A stretch of DNA of 64,000 bases from positions 62,001-126,000 of the forward strand of contig CANMQH010000002.1 in assembly GCA_947499935.1 (NCBI GenBank). Reading direction: 5' to 3'. The notes beneath the pieces are model-generated. The model worked only from the letters and a program-made list of their open reading frames with translations, was not told the DNA's origin and ran no database searches. Positions 33,630 to 42,778 of the stretch are shown piece by piece. Position 1 is the stretch's first letter, and every line of letters starts with the position of its first letter. This stretch comes from an uncultured Algibacter sp. (lineage in GTDB: Bacteria > Bacteroidota > Bacteroidia > Flavobacteriales > Flavobacteriaceae). Position numbers and translations under genes: made by a program.

Positions 33630-34538
33630 TTGAGTTTGGATACAATACTTACAATTAACAATCTCACAAAAAAATTTGGTTACTTAACCGCCGTAAAAGA
33701 TTTATCCTTTACAATCAATAAAGGTAATGTCTATGGTATTTTAGGACCTAACGGGAGTGGAAAATCTACCACACTTGGTATTGTTTTAAATGTGGTAAAC
33801 AAAACCGAAGGCAACTTTCATTGGTTTGACGGCAATACCTCAACCCACGATGCCTTAAAAAAAGTTGGTGCAATCATAGAAAGACCAAACTTTTATCCAT
33901 ATATGACTGCCACGCAAAACCTTAAACTAGTCTGTAAAATTAAAGGTGTAGCGTATAGTAAAATAGATGAGAAATTAGAAGTTGTTGGCCTTCACGAACG
34001 TAAAGACAGTAAGTTTAACACCTATTCGCTGGGGATGAAACAACGTTTAGCTATTGCATCGGCATTATTAAATGACCCCGAAATTTTAATTTTGGACGAA
34101 CCCACAAATGGATTAGATCCACAAGGTATTCATCAAATTAGAGAAATTATTAAGCAAATAGCTGCCAAAGGCACAACCATACTCTTAGCATCACATTTAT
34201 TAGATGAAGTAGAAAAAGTATGCTCGCATGTTGTGGTGCTTAGAAAAGGAGAAAAGCTATATTCTGGTAGAGTAGATGAAATGATTTCTAGTCATGGTTT
34301 TTTTGAATTAAAATGCAACAAAGAAAAAGAATTGGTAAGCTTATTAGAAAATCATGAATCTTTTAGTTCTGTTAAAACAGAAGATGATTTAGTCACGGCA
34401 TTTTTAAACGAACCTATGAGTTCTGAAGATTTTAACAAATTCTTGTTTGAAAAAAATATTATTCTAACCCATTTAGTGCAACGTAAAGAAAGTTTAGAAG
34501 AACAATTTTTACAACTTACCGATAACACTCAAAACTAA
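33630..34538 (+). CDS. ABC transporter ATP-binding protein
   Basis: The 302-residue ATPase has Walker A GPNGSGKST (about 40-48), the signature YSLGMKQRLAIA, Walker B ILILDEPTNGLDPQG and the switch histidine in ASHLLDEV. The long C-terminal extension is typical of bacitracin/lantibiotic-type (BcrA) and multidrug ABC-2 exporters. The start is TTG at 33630; the only nearby in-frame ATG upstream is followed by a stop. The permease gene follows after four bases. Confidence 0.9.
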   Translation: MSLDTILTINNLTKKFGYLTAVKDLSFTINKGNVYGILGPNGSGKSTTLGIVLNVVNKTEGNFHWFDGNTSTHDALKKVGAIIERPNFYPYMTATQNLKLVCKIKGVAYSKIDEKLEVVGLHERKDSKFNTYSLGMKQRLAIASALLNDPEILILDEPTNGLDPQGIHQIREIIKQIAAKGTTILLASHLLDEVEKVCSHVVVLRKGEKLYSGRVDEMISSHGFFELKCNKEKELVSLLENHESFSSVKTEDDLVTAFLNEPMSSEDFNKFLFEKNIILTHLVQRKESLEEQFLQLTDNTQN

Positions 34539-34542
34539 CAAC

Positions 34543-35367
34543 ATGTTCAGACTTTTAAACTTAGAACTACAAAAATTACTGCTTAATAAAGCTAGTAAAA
34601 TCCTTATATTTATTTCATTTGTTTTACCCTTTTTTATCATTCTTTTATCGTCTTTAAAAATTAACGTTTTTGGTTTTTTCACATTAGAACTAGGAGAATT
34701 GGGTGTATTTAATTTCCCTATAATTTGGCATTTAACAACATTTTTTGCATCACAATTTAAATTCTTTTTTGCCATAGTTGTAGTGAGCATGATTGGTAAC
34801 GAATACAGTAATAAAACCATTAAACAAAACCTTATAGATGGTTTGAGTAAAAAAGAATTTATACTTTCTAAATTTTACACCATAGTCTTCTTTTCTTTAG
34901 TCTCTACGGTATTAATATCCTTAATATCATTCTCTATTGGTCTCTATTATTCGAGTTATAATGAAGCCTCTATTATTTTTAGAGAGACAGAATTTTTATT
35001 AGCCTATTTTGTAAAATTAGTTGGCTTCTTTAGTCTCTGTTTATACTTAGGTATGCTCGTTAAACGATCAGCCTTTGCTTTAGGATTTTTATTTGTTCTT
35101 TACATAGCAGAATGGATTATATATGGACTAATCGCCTGGCAATCAGACATGCGTATAGCTGAAAAGATTCAGAATTTTTTCCCATTAAAATCCATGTATA
35201 AATTAATTGAGCAACCATTTCAGCGTGTTGCTATGTCTAAATTCCCAAACAAAGCTGATTTAGTCTATGACTACGGTGTACATTGGTATGAAATAGCTAT
35301 CGTTCTTGGTTGGACAGCCCTTTTTGTGTTTTTATCTTATAGATTATTAAAAAAGCGAGATTTATAA
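34543..35367 (+). CDS. ABC-2 type transporter permease
   Basis: The 274-residue membrane protein has about six transmembrane helices and the cytoplasmic motif NEYSNKTIKQNLIDGLSKKEFILSK, which is characteristic of BcrB-like ABC-2 permeases that pair with the ATPase just upstream. It probably exports or removes a membrane-active compound; the substrate is unknown. Confidence 0.87.
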   Translation: MFRLLNLELQKLLLNKASKILIFISFVLPFFIILLSSLKINVFGFFTLELGELGVFNFPIIWHLTTFFASQFKFFFAIVVVSMIGNEYSNKTIKQNLIDGLSKKEFILSKFYTIVFFSLVSTVLISLISFSIGLYYSSYNEASIIFRETEFLLAYFVKLVGFFSLCLYLGMLVKRSAFALGFLFVLYIAEWIIYGLIAWQSDMRIAEKIQNFFPLKSMYKLIEQPFQRVAMSKFPNKADLVYDYGVHWYEIAIVLGWTALFVFLSYRLLKKRDL

Positions 35368-35396
35368 TATCTTTGATAGCAACCGCTATGTAAAGA

Positions 35397-38147
35397 ATGA
35401 AAAAACTTATTTTACTATTTTGCTATTTCACCTTTACTTTTATAGGAGCACAAAATGAAGCTTCAAATTGGTATTTTGGCCAAAATGCTGGTATTAAATT
35501 TAATCTTGATGGATCTGTTACCGAACTAACGGATGGTAAACTGAGTACTGATGAAGGATGCACAACCATATCGGATACTAATGGTAACTTACTATTCTAT
35601 ACAGATGGTATAACGGTTTGGGACAGGTTGCATAGACCAATGCCAAATGCCAACGGAGCATTAGGTCGTGGATTATTTGGAGATCCTTCTAGCACACAAT
35701 CTGCCATTGTAATACCTAAGCCAAAAGACTCAAACATTTACTATATTTTTACTGTAGACACACCATTTATCCAAGATGCTGATAGAGGTTTTAACTACTC
35801 CATTGTAGATATGACTTTAAATGGTTCATTTGGAGACGTAACATCTAAAAACATGAGTTTACTTCTTGATAGCTCAGAAAAAATTACTTCTGTTGTTAAA
35901 GACTGTAACTCACAAACGTTATGGGTAATTACCTTTGGGCCTTCTGGCGGTTTACCTGCAAGAATTCCTGTTTTTAATACTTTTTTCGCCTACGAAGTTT
36001 CCGAAACTGGCATCAATACAACGCCTGTTATTTCAACATTTAATGACTTGAATGTAACAGATGCTAGAGGCTATTTAAAATTATCTCCAGATGGTACTAA
36101 ATTAGCATGTGCCAACGTTAATAGCGGTCTTTATCTTTATGATTTTGATGTTAATACGGGTATTGTTAGTAATCAAGAGCGTATAAGCATTAATTTTTCG
36201 ACACCCAATAAACCTCAATCACCTTATGGTCTAGAATTTTCTCAAAACAATACATTATTATATGTATCCACATACTATGACCCACAAACAGACTTTGAAT
36301 TTTTCGATATCGCATCTCAATATGGTGCTTTATTACAATACGATTTAACAACTACAAACATAAGTAGTAGTGAAGTTATAATTGACGATAGACAAATGTA
36401 TAGAGGTGGTCTACAACTTGGTGCTAATGGTAAAATATATAGGGCTATGAGCAGAACCTACCAAATAGGCTTACCTTTTTTATCGGTTATAAATAATCCT
36501 AATCTAACTGGGTTATCCTGTAATTATGAACATAACGCTGTAAAATTAACCAAAAACTCTAGACAAGGTTTACCCCCATTTATATCATCATTTTTTGCGC
36601 AGAAAATTGATATTATTGGTAATGAGGGTGCTTCTACACAATTACAATTATGCGATGGTGACCAATTTAGGCTAGCCGCAGAAAACACGCTTGGAGCTAC
36701 ATATCAATGGTCATTTAATGGAACACCTTTATCTAATTCTAGATATTTTTTAGATATTAATAAACCTGGATTATATAACGTTTTTATTGATTTAAATACG
36801 GGGGATTGTAATGAAACTTTTGAAGGTGTTGCAAATATCACGTTTAATCCTAAACCAAATGCTTTTAATGATACCTTATTACAATGCGATGAGGATACAT
36901 TAACAGATGGCTTAACTATTTTTAATCTTACAGAAGCCCAAGATGTTTTAACTGGAGGCATCCCAAACCGTTCTGTAAAATTTTATAGAGACATAGCAAG
37001 AACAGACATCCTATTAAACACCAATGCTTATCCAAACGTTTCAAACCCTCAAACTATTTATGTAGACGTTATTGATGATACAACAGGTTGCTCTACTAAC
37101 GCTGAGTTAACAATTGCCGTTAGTACAACAGAAGCTAAAAATACAGCGTTAGTAAAATGCGATAATGATGATTTAGAAGATGGCTATTACGAGTTTAATC
37201 TCTTAGAAGCAAACAGCGAAATACTTAACGGACTTCCATTGGATTTAAGTGTAACCTATTATGAAACTTATGAAAATGCACTTTTAGAAAAAGATAATTT
37301 AGGAACAATATATACCAATACAGTCCCAGATTCTCAAACCATTTATGCCCGTATCGAGCGTGCAAATAGTTGTTATGGTATTAGTGAAGTTTCATTAAAA
37401 GTTAACCCACTTCCAAATATAATCACAGAAGAATCGACCTTTTATTGTTTAAATAACTTTCCTAGCACCATAACTATTAACGCTGGTATTTTAAACGACT
37501 CGCCTAGTAACTACAGCTATCAATGGTCTAATGGGTCTGGTAATTATGAAATTCAAATAAACGAACCAAAAACCTATACTGTTATTGTAACCAATACAAA
37601 CGGATGCTCTAAAACAAGAACAATTAATGTAGAGACTTCTAACATTGCCACTTTTAATACTCCTGCATTTCAGATTAAAGATAACGCTCAAAATAATAGT
37701 ATTACCGTTTCTGTATCTGGCGAAGGCACTTACGAATTTGCTTTATATGACGATGCTAACATTATACTTATTACACCCTTTCAAGAAAGTAATATATTCA
37801 ACAATGTATCACCTGGCATATATACAGTTAGAGTACAAGACCTTAAAAACAACTGCGGAACTATAACGCAAAACGTATCGGTTTTAGGTTTTCCAAAAGT
37901 ATTTACTCCTAATAATGACGGGTTTAATGATACCTGGCAAGTTATTGGTGTATCGTCTATGTTTAACCCTGATGCTAAAATTTTAATTTTTAACCGCTAT
38001 GGCAAATTAGTAAAACAATTAAATCCATTAGGCCCTGGTTGGAATGGGCTATTTAATGGCTCTAAATTACCATCAGACGATTATTGGTTTTCAATAACGT
38101 TACAAGATGGTCGTGTTATTAAAAATCATTTTGCGCTAAAAAATTAA
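35397..38147 (+). CDS. Large T9SS type B (gliding-motility-associated C-terminal) protein
   Basis: A signal peptide (cleavage near FIGAQ) is followed by a beta-propeller-like N-terminal half (WYFGQNAGIKF..., GNLLFYTDGITVWD, LKLSPDGTKLACAN) and a set of Ig-like beta-sandwich segments with paired cysteines. The C-terminus is a CHU_C/T9SS type B sorting domain (about 835-916, VFTPNNDGFNDTWQVIG...IFNRYGKLVK...DDYWFSITL). Total length is 916 residues. Such proteins are exported to the surface, sometimes as adhesins. A -7 box TATCTTTG (35368-35375) precedes the ATG, so it is probably transcribed separately from the ABC genes. Confidence 0.85.
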   Translation: MKKLILLFCYFTFTFIGAQNEASNWYFGQNAGIKFNLDGSVTELTDGKLSTDEGCTTISDTNGNLLFYTDGITVWDRLHRPMPNANGALGRGLFGDPSSTQSAIVIPKPKDSNIYYIFTVDTPFIQDADRGFNYSIVDMTLNGSFGDVTSKNMSLLLDSSEKITSVVKDCNSQTLWVITFGPSGGLPARIPVFNTFFAYEVSETGINTTPVISTFNDLNVTDARGYLKLSPDGTKLACANVNSGLYLYDFDVNTGIVSNQERISINFSTPNKPQSPYGLEFSQNNTLLYVSTYYDPQTDFEFFDIASQYGALLQYDLTTTNISSSEVIIDDRQMYRGGLQLGANGKIYRAMSRTYQIGLPFLSVINNPNLTGLSCNYEHNAVKLTKNSRQGLPPFISSFFAQKIDIIGNEGASTQLQLCDGDQFRLAAENTLGATYQWSFNGTPLSNSRYFLDINKPGLYNVFIDLNTGDCNETFEGVANITFNPKPNAFNDTLLQCDEDTLTDGLTIFNLTEAQDVLTGGIPNRSVKFYRDIARTDILLNTNAYPNVSNPQTIYVDVIDDTTGCSTNAELTIAVSTTEAKNTALVKCDNDDLEDGYYEFNLLEANSEILNGLPLDLSVTYYETYENALLEKDNLGTIYTNTVPDSQTIYARIERANSCYGISEVSLKVNPLPNIITEESTFYCLNNFPSTITINAGILNDSPSNYSYQWSNGSGNYEIQINEPKTYTVIVTNTNGCSKTRTINVETSNIATFNTPAFQIKDNAQNNSITVSVSGEGTYEFALYDDANIILITPFQESNIFNNVSPGIYTVRVQDLKNNCGTITQNVSVLGFPKVFTPNNDGFNDTWQVIGVSSMFNPDAKILIFNRYGKLVKQLNPLGPGWNGLFNGSKLPSDDYWFSITLQDGRVIKNHFALKN

Positions 38148-38261
38148 AATAACACCTCTTCCAAACGCCATTCCACACCCTTTATAAAACCAATATTATA
38201 AGTTTATTATTTATATACAATCCAAGCTAAAATAGCAGCATTATTTTATGTAATTTTGTGT

Positions 38262-40265
38262 ATGGAGTTTAAAATTGAATCAGAATTTAAGCCTACGGGA
38301 GACCAACCTCAAGCCATAAAACAGCTTGTTAACGGTATTAATTCTAATGAAAAATATCAAACACTACTTGGTGTAACAGGTTCTGGTAAAACGTTTACTG
38401 TTGCCAATGTTATTAAAGAAGTGCAACGACCAACATTAGTTTTAGCACATAATAAAACGCTTGCTGCCCAACTGTATTCTGAGTTTAAACAATTTTTTCC
38501 GGAAAATGCTATAGAATATTTTGTATCCTATTATGATTATTATCAACCAGAAGCATACATTCCTGTTTCTGGAGTTTATATAGAAAAAGATTTATCTATA
38601 AACGAAGAAATTGAAAAAATGCGTTTAAGCACAACGTCTTCACTACTTTCTGGTAGACGTGATGTATTGGTCGTAGCTTCTGTATCTTGTTTGTATGGTA
38701 TAGGCAACCCTGTAGAGTTTCAAAAAAATGTTATTGTGCTTGAGAAAGACCAAGTTATTTCTCGAACAAAATTACTACATCAACTTGTACAAAGCCTTTA
38801 TTCTAGAACAGAGGCAGAATTTAAGCATGGAAATTTCAGGATAAAAGGGGACACTGTAGATATTTTTCCAAGTTATGCAGATGATGCTTTTAGAATTCAT
38901 TTTTTTGGAGATGAAATTGAAGACATAGAGTCCTTTGACATCCAAACCAATAAAGTTATTGAGAAGTATAGCCGACTGAATATCTATCCTGCAAATATGT
39001 TTGTTACTTCGCCTGACGTCTTACAAGGTGCTATAAAAAGTATTCAAGATGATTTGGTTAAGCAGCATGATTACTTTAAAGATATTGGTAAACATCTAGA
39101 AGCCAAACGGCTTAAAGAACGTACAGAGTTTGATTTAGAAATGATTAGAGAACTAGGTTATTGTTCTGGTATAGAAAATTATTCTCGTTATCTAGATGGT
39201 AGACTCCCTGGGACGCGACCATTTTGCTTGTTAGATTATTTTCCAGATGATTTCTTAACAGTCGTAGACGAAAGCCACGTCACCATTTCTCAAGTGCATG
39301 CCATGTATGGCGGAGACAGAAGCCGAAAAGAAAATTTAGTTGAATACGGTTTTAGACTCCCTGCAGCCATGGATAATAGGCCTTTAAAGTTTGAAGAATT
39401 TGAAGCGTTACAAAACCAAGTTATTTATGTGAGTGCCACACCAGCTGATTATGAATTAGAAAAATCGGATGGTATATATGTAGAGCAAGTTATTAGACCA
39501 ACTGGTCTTTTAGATCCTATTATAGAAGTTAGGTCAAGCTTAAATCAAATTGATGATTTAATAGAAGAAATACAGCAGCGTGTAGAAAAAGACGAACGTA
39601 CCCTAGTAACGACACTTACTAAACGTATGGCAGAAGAACTAACTAAATATTTAGATAGAATTCAAATTAGATGCCGTTATATCCATAGTGATGTAGATAC
39701 TTTAGAGCGTGTTGAAATTATGCAAGATTTACGCAAAGGCTTGTTTGATGTTTTGGTTGGGGTTAACTTACTGCGTGAAGGCTTAGATTTACCAGAAGTA
39801 TCTTTAGTTGCCATTTTAGATGCCGATAAAGAAGGTTTTTTAAGATCTACACGTTCTTTAACACAAACTGTTGGTAGAGCTGCAAGAAACCTTAACGGAA
39901 AAGCCATTATGTATGCTGATAAAATCACCAAAAGCATGCAAAAAACAATTGATGAAACGGAGTATAGAAGAGAAAAACAAATCGCTTACAATACGAAACA
40001 CAATATGGTGCCCAAGGCTCTAAATAAAAGTTTAGACAATGTATTATCTAAAAACTCAGTAAGTACGTATAGTTATGAGCTAGAAGCCTTAAAAGCTGCC
40101 GAACCAGAAAGTGAATACCTAAACAAAGGTGAGCTCGAAAAGAAAATTCGAGAAAAACGAAAACTCATGGAAGAAGCTGCAAAGGCACTAGATTTTATTG
40201 TTGCAGCAAAACTACGGGATGATATTAAGAGCTACCAAGGTAAATTAGAAAAGTTAAATATTTAA
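38262..40265 (+). CDS. uvrB: Excinuclease ABC subunit B
   Basis: UvrB is the damage-verifying helicase of nucleotide excision repair. The 667-residue protein has Walker A GVTGSGKTFT, the beta-hairpin YYDYYQPEAYIP, DESHVT, helicase motifs V-VI (NLLREGLDLPEVS; QTVGRAARN) and a C-terminal UVR motif (about 627-660) for UvrA/UvrC binding. I start at the ATG at 38262 (MEFKIESEFKPTGDQPQAI). A TTG two codons upstream is part of a TAATTTTG box (38251-38258), which leaves almost no 5' leader. Confidence 0.97.
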   Translation: MEFKIESEFKPTGDQPQAIKQLVNGINSNEKYQTLLGVTGSGKTFTVANVIKEVQRPTLVLAHNKTLAAQLYSEFKQFFPENAIEYFVSYYDYYQPEAYIPVSGVYIEKDLSINEEIEKMRLSTTSSLLSGRRDVLVVASVSCLYGIGNPVEFQKNVIVLEKDQVISRTKLLHQLVQSLYSRTEAEFKHGNFRIKGDTVDIFPSYADDAFRIHFFGDEIEDIESFDIQTNKVIEKYSRLNIYPANMFVTSPDVLQGAIKSIQDDLVKQHDYFKDIGKHLEAKRLKERTEFDLEMIRELGYCSGIENYSRYLDGRLPGTRPFCLLDYFPDDFLTVVDESHVTISQVHAMYGGDRSRKENLVEYGFRLPAAMDNRPLKFEEFEALQNQVIYVSATPADYELEKSDGIYVEQVIRPTGLLDPIIEVRSSLNQIDDLIEEIQQRVEKDERTLVTTLTKRMAEELTKYLDRIQIRCRYIHSDVDTLERVEIMQDLRKGLFDVLVGVNLLREGLDLPEVSLVAILDADKEGFLRSTRSLTQTVGRAARNLNGKAIMYADKITKSMQKTIDETEYRREKQIAYNTKHNMVPKALNKSLDNVLSKNSVSTYSYELEALKAAEPESEYLNKGELEKKIREKRKLMEEAAKALDFIVAAKLRDDIKSYQGKLEKLNI

Positions 40266-40307
40266 TCAAGTTTTAACCTAATTCAAAAATGTATTCTAGT
40301 AAACTAA

Positions 40308-40721
40308 CTAGTTATAATGCGTTTTAAAAATATCTATTAAAACATCTGGAGGCACTATTTTATTTGGAAAACTATCCATTAAATATAAAACCTTAGTAAT
40401 AGATTCATGGCTTAACCCCATTCTTAAACCAAAATTATATAATTTAATAACACCCGAAGAATTAATGTCTCCATTATATTCTTGCTCAATATTCATTAAT
40501 AATACTAACCTATGAAATTGTACAATACGCTCACTATGAGATTTTAAATGCACATAATTTACTGGATGGTCTATTAAATACTCAAAATCATCACGTGAGA
40601 CTTCAAGTTGCTTGGCAACACCCAACAAAAAATTATATTCAATATTTATAATGTCTTTATCATATTTGGCAAAAGCTATCATTTCAGATAAGAGACTCAA
40701 TTTTTCTACTCTATTAACCAT
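40308..40721 (-). CDS. TerB-like protein of unknown function
   Basis: The 137-residue, largely helical protein (LSLLSEMIAFAKYDKDIINIEYNFLLGVAKQL) resembles the TerB/DjlA-N domain, with an acidic residue pattern that could bind metal. Such proteins next to uvrB are sometimes mislabelled excinuclease subunits in flavobacterial genomes; nothing in the sequence supports that. It converges on uvrB. Confidence 0.6.
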   Translation of the reverse strand: MVNRVEKLSLLSEMIAFAKYDKDIINIEYNFLLGVAKQLEVSRDDFEYLIDHPVNYVHLKSHSERIVQFHRLVLLMNIEQEYNGDINSSGVIKLYNFGLRMGLSHESITKVLYLMDSFPNKIVPPDVLIDIFKTHYN

Positions 40722-41090
40722 ATCTAGGGAGATTAATTAAACTACATTATAAAATTAAGAAGAACCATTATTTTATAATCGTATATATGGTGTAACTCAT
40801 CGAAAAGAGGCTAGCATTTAATCGTTTATTTTATTTATTTCATCAATAATCTAATTTTATTAAACTAAAAAATTTGCACTTCATCTTTTTACAAACAATT
40901 TAAAAACAACTACAACACAAACATAACATCATGATAAACAACACATTGAAACCAATAATAATGAAAATCAATAGTACAAATAAAAAAAATATTTAGGCTA
41001 CCTTTACAAAAAACTAAAAAACGCTAATTCGTGTATTTGTTTTTTTCAAATCGATGAAAAGCATACACTTAAGTAATTAAAAAAGACATT
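40722..41090. other. Gene-free region between the TerB-like and DUF1456 genes
   Basis: The 369 bases separate two divergent genes. They are AT-rich with no clear TTG/TAnnTTTG pair and no hairpin. A 21-codon frame begins at the ATG at 40931 but has no features of a real gene. I see nothing else in it. Confidence 0.5.
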
Positions 41091-41354
41091 ATGACTAACA
41101 ATGATATTTTAAAAAAATTACGAGTTGCCTTAAAACTAAGAGATGATGAAATCGTGAAAATTTTGGAACTTGTAGACTTTAGAATTTCTAAAAGTGAATT
41201 AGGTGCTTTTTTTAGAAAGGAAGACCATCCAAAATATATGGAATGTGGCGACCAAATACTTAGAAATTTCTTAAATGGTTTAGTTATTCATTTAAGAGGT
41301 CCCATGCCAAAGAAAGGAGACATTAAAACACAAAAAAAGAGCAAGGATAAATAA
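41091..41354 (+). CDS. Single-repeat DUF1456 (YehS-like) protein
   Basis: The 87-residue protein NDILKKLRVALKLRDDEIVKIL...LGAFFRKEDHPKYMECGDQILRNFLNGL matches one DUF1456 repeat. E. coli YehS has two such repeats, so this is about half the usual length, with a lysine-rich tail in place of the second copy. The function is unknown. The last codons form the left arm of a terminator. Confidence 0.8.
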   Translation: MTNNDILKKLRVALKLRDDEIVKILELVDFRISKSELGAFFRKEDHPKYMECGDQILRNFLNGLVIHLRGPMPKKGDIKTQKKSKDK

Positions 41355-41367
41355 CACCTTGCTCTTT
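41336..41367. terminator. Shared terminator between DUF1456 and sucC genes
   Basis: AAAGAGCAAGG (41336-41346) and CCTTGCTCTTT (41357-41367) form an 11-bp stem with a 10-base loop. The left arm lies within the last codons of the DUF1456 gene. It has A-rich flanks on the left and T-rich on the right, so it can stop transcription of both convergent genes. Confidence 0.8.
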
Positions 41368-41387
41368 CAATTTATATCTAATATATG

Positions 41388-42578
41388 TTATGCTAGTACT
41401 TGTTGTACTTTATCAGCAGCTTCTTGAAACTCTGTTGCACTCATAACATCTAAACCAGAGTTATCGATTAGTTCTTTTGCTATATCTGCATTAGTACCTT
41501 GTAAACGTACTATAATAGGCACATTAATAGTTCCCATGTTTTTGTATGCATCAATAACACCTTGTGCAACTCTATCACAACGTACAATACCACCAAAAAT
41601 ATTAATTAAAATAGCTTTTACTGCGGGGTCTTTTAATATAATTTTAAAAGCAGCTTCTACACGAGCAGCATCTGCTGTACCTCCAACATCTAAAAAGTTA
41701 GCGGGCTCACCACCTGCTTGTTTAATTAAATCCATAGTTGCCATGGCTAAACCTGCACCATTTACCATACATCCTACATTACCATCTAAATCGACATAGT
41801 TTAAACCCAATTCTCCTGCTTCAACCTCTATAGCACTTTCTTCTCTTACATCACGTAAATCAACGTAATTTTTATGTCTAAAAAGCGCATTATCATCTAT
41901 AGTAACTTTAGCATCAACTGCCATAATTTTATTATCACTAGTCTTCAATACTGGATTTATTTCAAATAAAGAAGAATCAGATTTCACATAAGCTGTATAA
42001 AGATTAGCTACAAATTTAGTCATCTCTTTAAAAGCTAATCCAGATAATCCTAAGTTAAAAGCAATGCGTCTTGCTTGAAATGGTACTAGACCAACAGCAG
42101 GATCTATCTCTTCTGTAAATATTAAATGAGGTGTTTTTTCTGCAACGGCTTCTATATCCATGCCACCTTCGGTAGAATACATAATCATATTACGACCTGT
42201 ACCTCTATTCAATAATACAGATACATAAAACTCACTCGTTTCGCTTTCTCCAGGATAGTATACATCTTCAGCAACTAAAACTTGATGAACACGCTTTCCT
42301 TCAGCAGAAGTTTGTGGTGTTACTAAGTCCATACCTATAATTTGTCCTGCAATATCTTCAACTTCACTCAAATTTTTAGCAAGCTTAACACCACCACCTT
42401 TTCCACGACCACCAGCATGTACTTGTGCTTTTATAACGTGCCAGCTAGTTCCTGTCTCACTTGTTAACTGCTTTGCAGCCGCAACTGCTTCTTGAGCGTT
42501 TTGTGCTACTATACCCCGTTGGATGCGTACTCCAAAACTGCTTAATATTTCTTTACCTTGATATTCGTGTAAATTCAT
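41388..42578 (-). CDS. sucC: Succinyl-CoA synthetase beta subunit (ADP-forming)
   Basis: The TCA-cycle enzyme couples succinyl-CoA cleavage to nucleotide phosphorylation. The 396-residue protein has an ATP-grasp fold starting MNLHEYQGKEIL, with HVIKAQVHAGGRGKGGGVKLA, LFEINPVLKT and the C-terminal NIFGGIVRCD that contacts the alpha-subunit phosphohistidine. No sucD follows; the alpha subunit must be encoded elsewhere, as is common in Bacteroidota. A -7 box TACATTTG (minus strand, 42604-42611) lies upstream. Confidence 0.97.
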   Translation of the reverse strand: MNLHEYQGKEILSSFGVRIQRGIVAQNAQEAVAAAKQLTSETGTSWHVIKAQVHAGGRGKGGGVKLAKNLSEVEDIAGQIIGMDLVTPQTSAEGKRVHQVLVAEDVYYPGESETSEFYVSVLLNRGTGRNMIMYSTEGGMDIEAVAEKTPHLIFTEEIDPAVGLVPFQARRIAFNLGLSGLAFKEMTKFVANLYTAYVKSDSSLFEINPVLKTSDNKIMAVDAKVTIDDNALFRHKNYVDLRDVREESAIEVEAGELGLNYVDLDGNVGCMVNGAGLAMATMDLIKQAGGEPANFLDVGGTADAARVEAAFKIILKDPAVKAILINIFGGIVRCDRVAQGVIDAYKNMGTINVPIIVRLQGTNADIAKELIDNSGLDVMSATEFQEAADKVQQVLA

Positions 42579-42677
42579 AATTTGCCTAATATTTTAAGAA
42601 ACACAAATGTAAATAATAGGCTTTACTTACCCTAATATTTAATAATGAAAACTTTTATTAAATTATCGCTTTAGCAT

Positions 42678-42699
42678 AATTGTTAAATAATTAACAATT
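42678..42699. promoter_or_regulatory. Palindrome between sucC and lysA
   Basis: AATTGTTAA, four bases (ATAA), then TTAACAATT form a perfect 9-bp-arm inverted repeat in the 200-base divergent region. The core TGTTA-N6-TAACA is the same as in the palindrome near the Crp-like gene (12418-12435). It lies about 55 bases upstream of the lysA -7 box and 67 upstream of that of sucC. Regulator unknown. Confidence 0.4.
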
Positions 42700-42778
42700 T
42701 GTTTAATATGTATAAATTTTTTACTTATTAATGTTTTATATCTTTTAAAAAAATATCTTTGACAAAAATTTATAGATT

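Noticed and set aside
40308-40721. Excinuclease subunit label for the gene beside uvrB
   Set aside because: The protein is a small TerB-like helical domain with no helicase or nuclease motif.
40931-40996. Short open frame of 21 codons starting at an ATG in the gap before the DUF1456 gene
   Set aside because: It is Lys/Asn/Ile-rich as expected by chance in AT-rich DNA, with no promoter, no signal peptide and no terminator.
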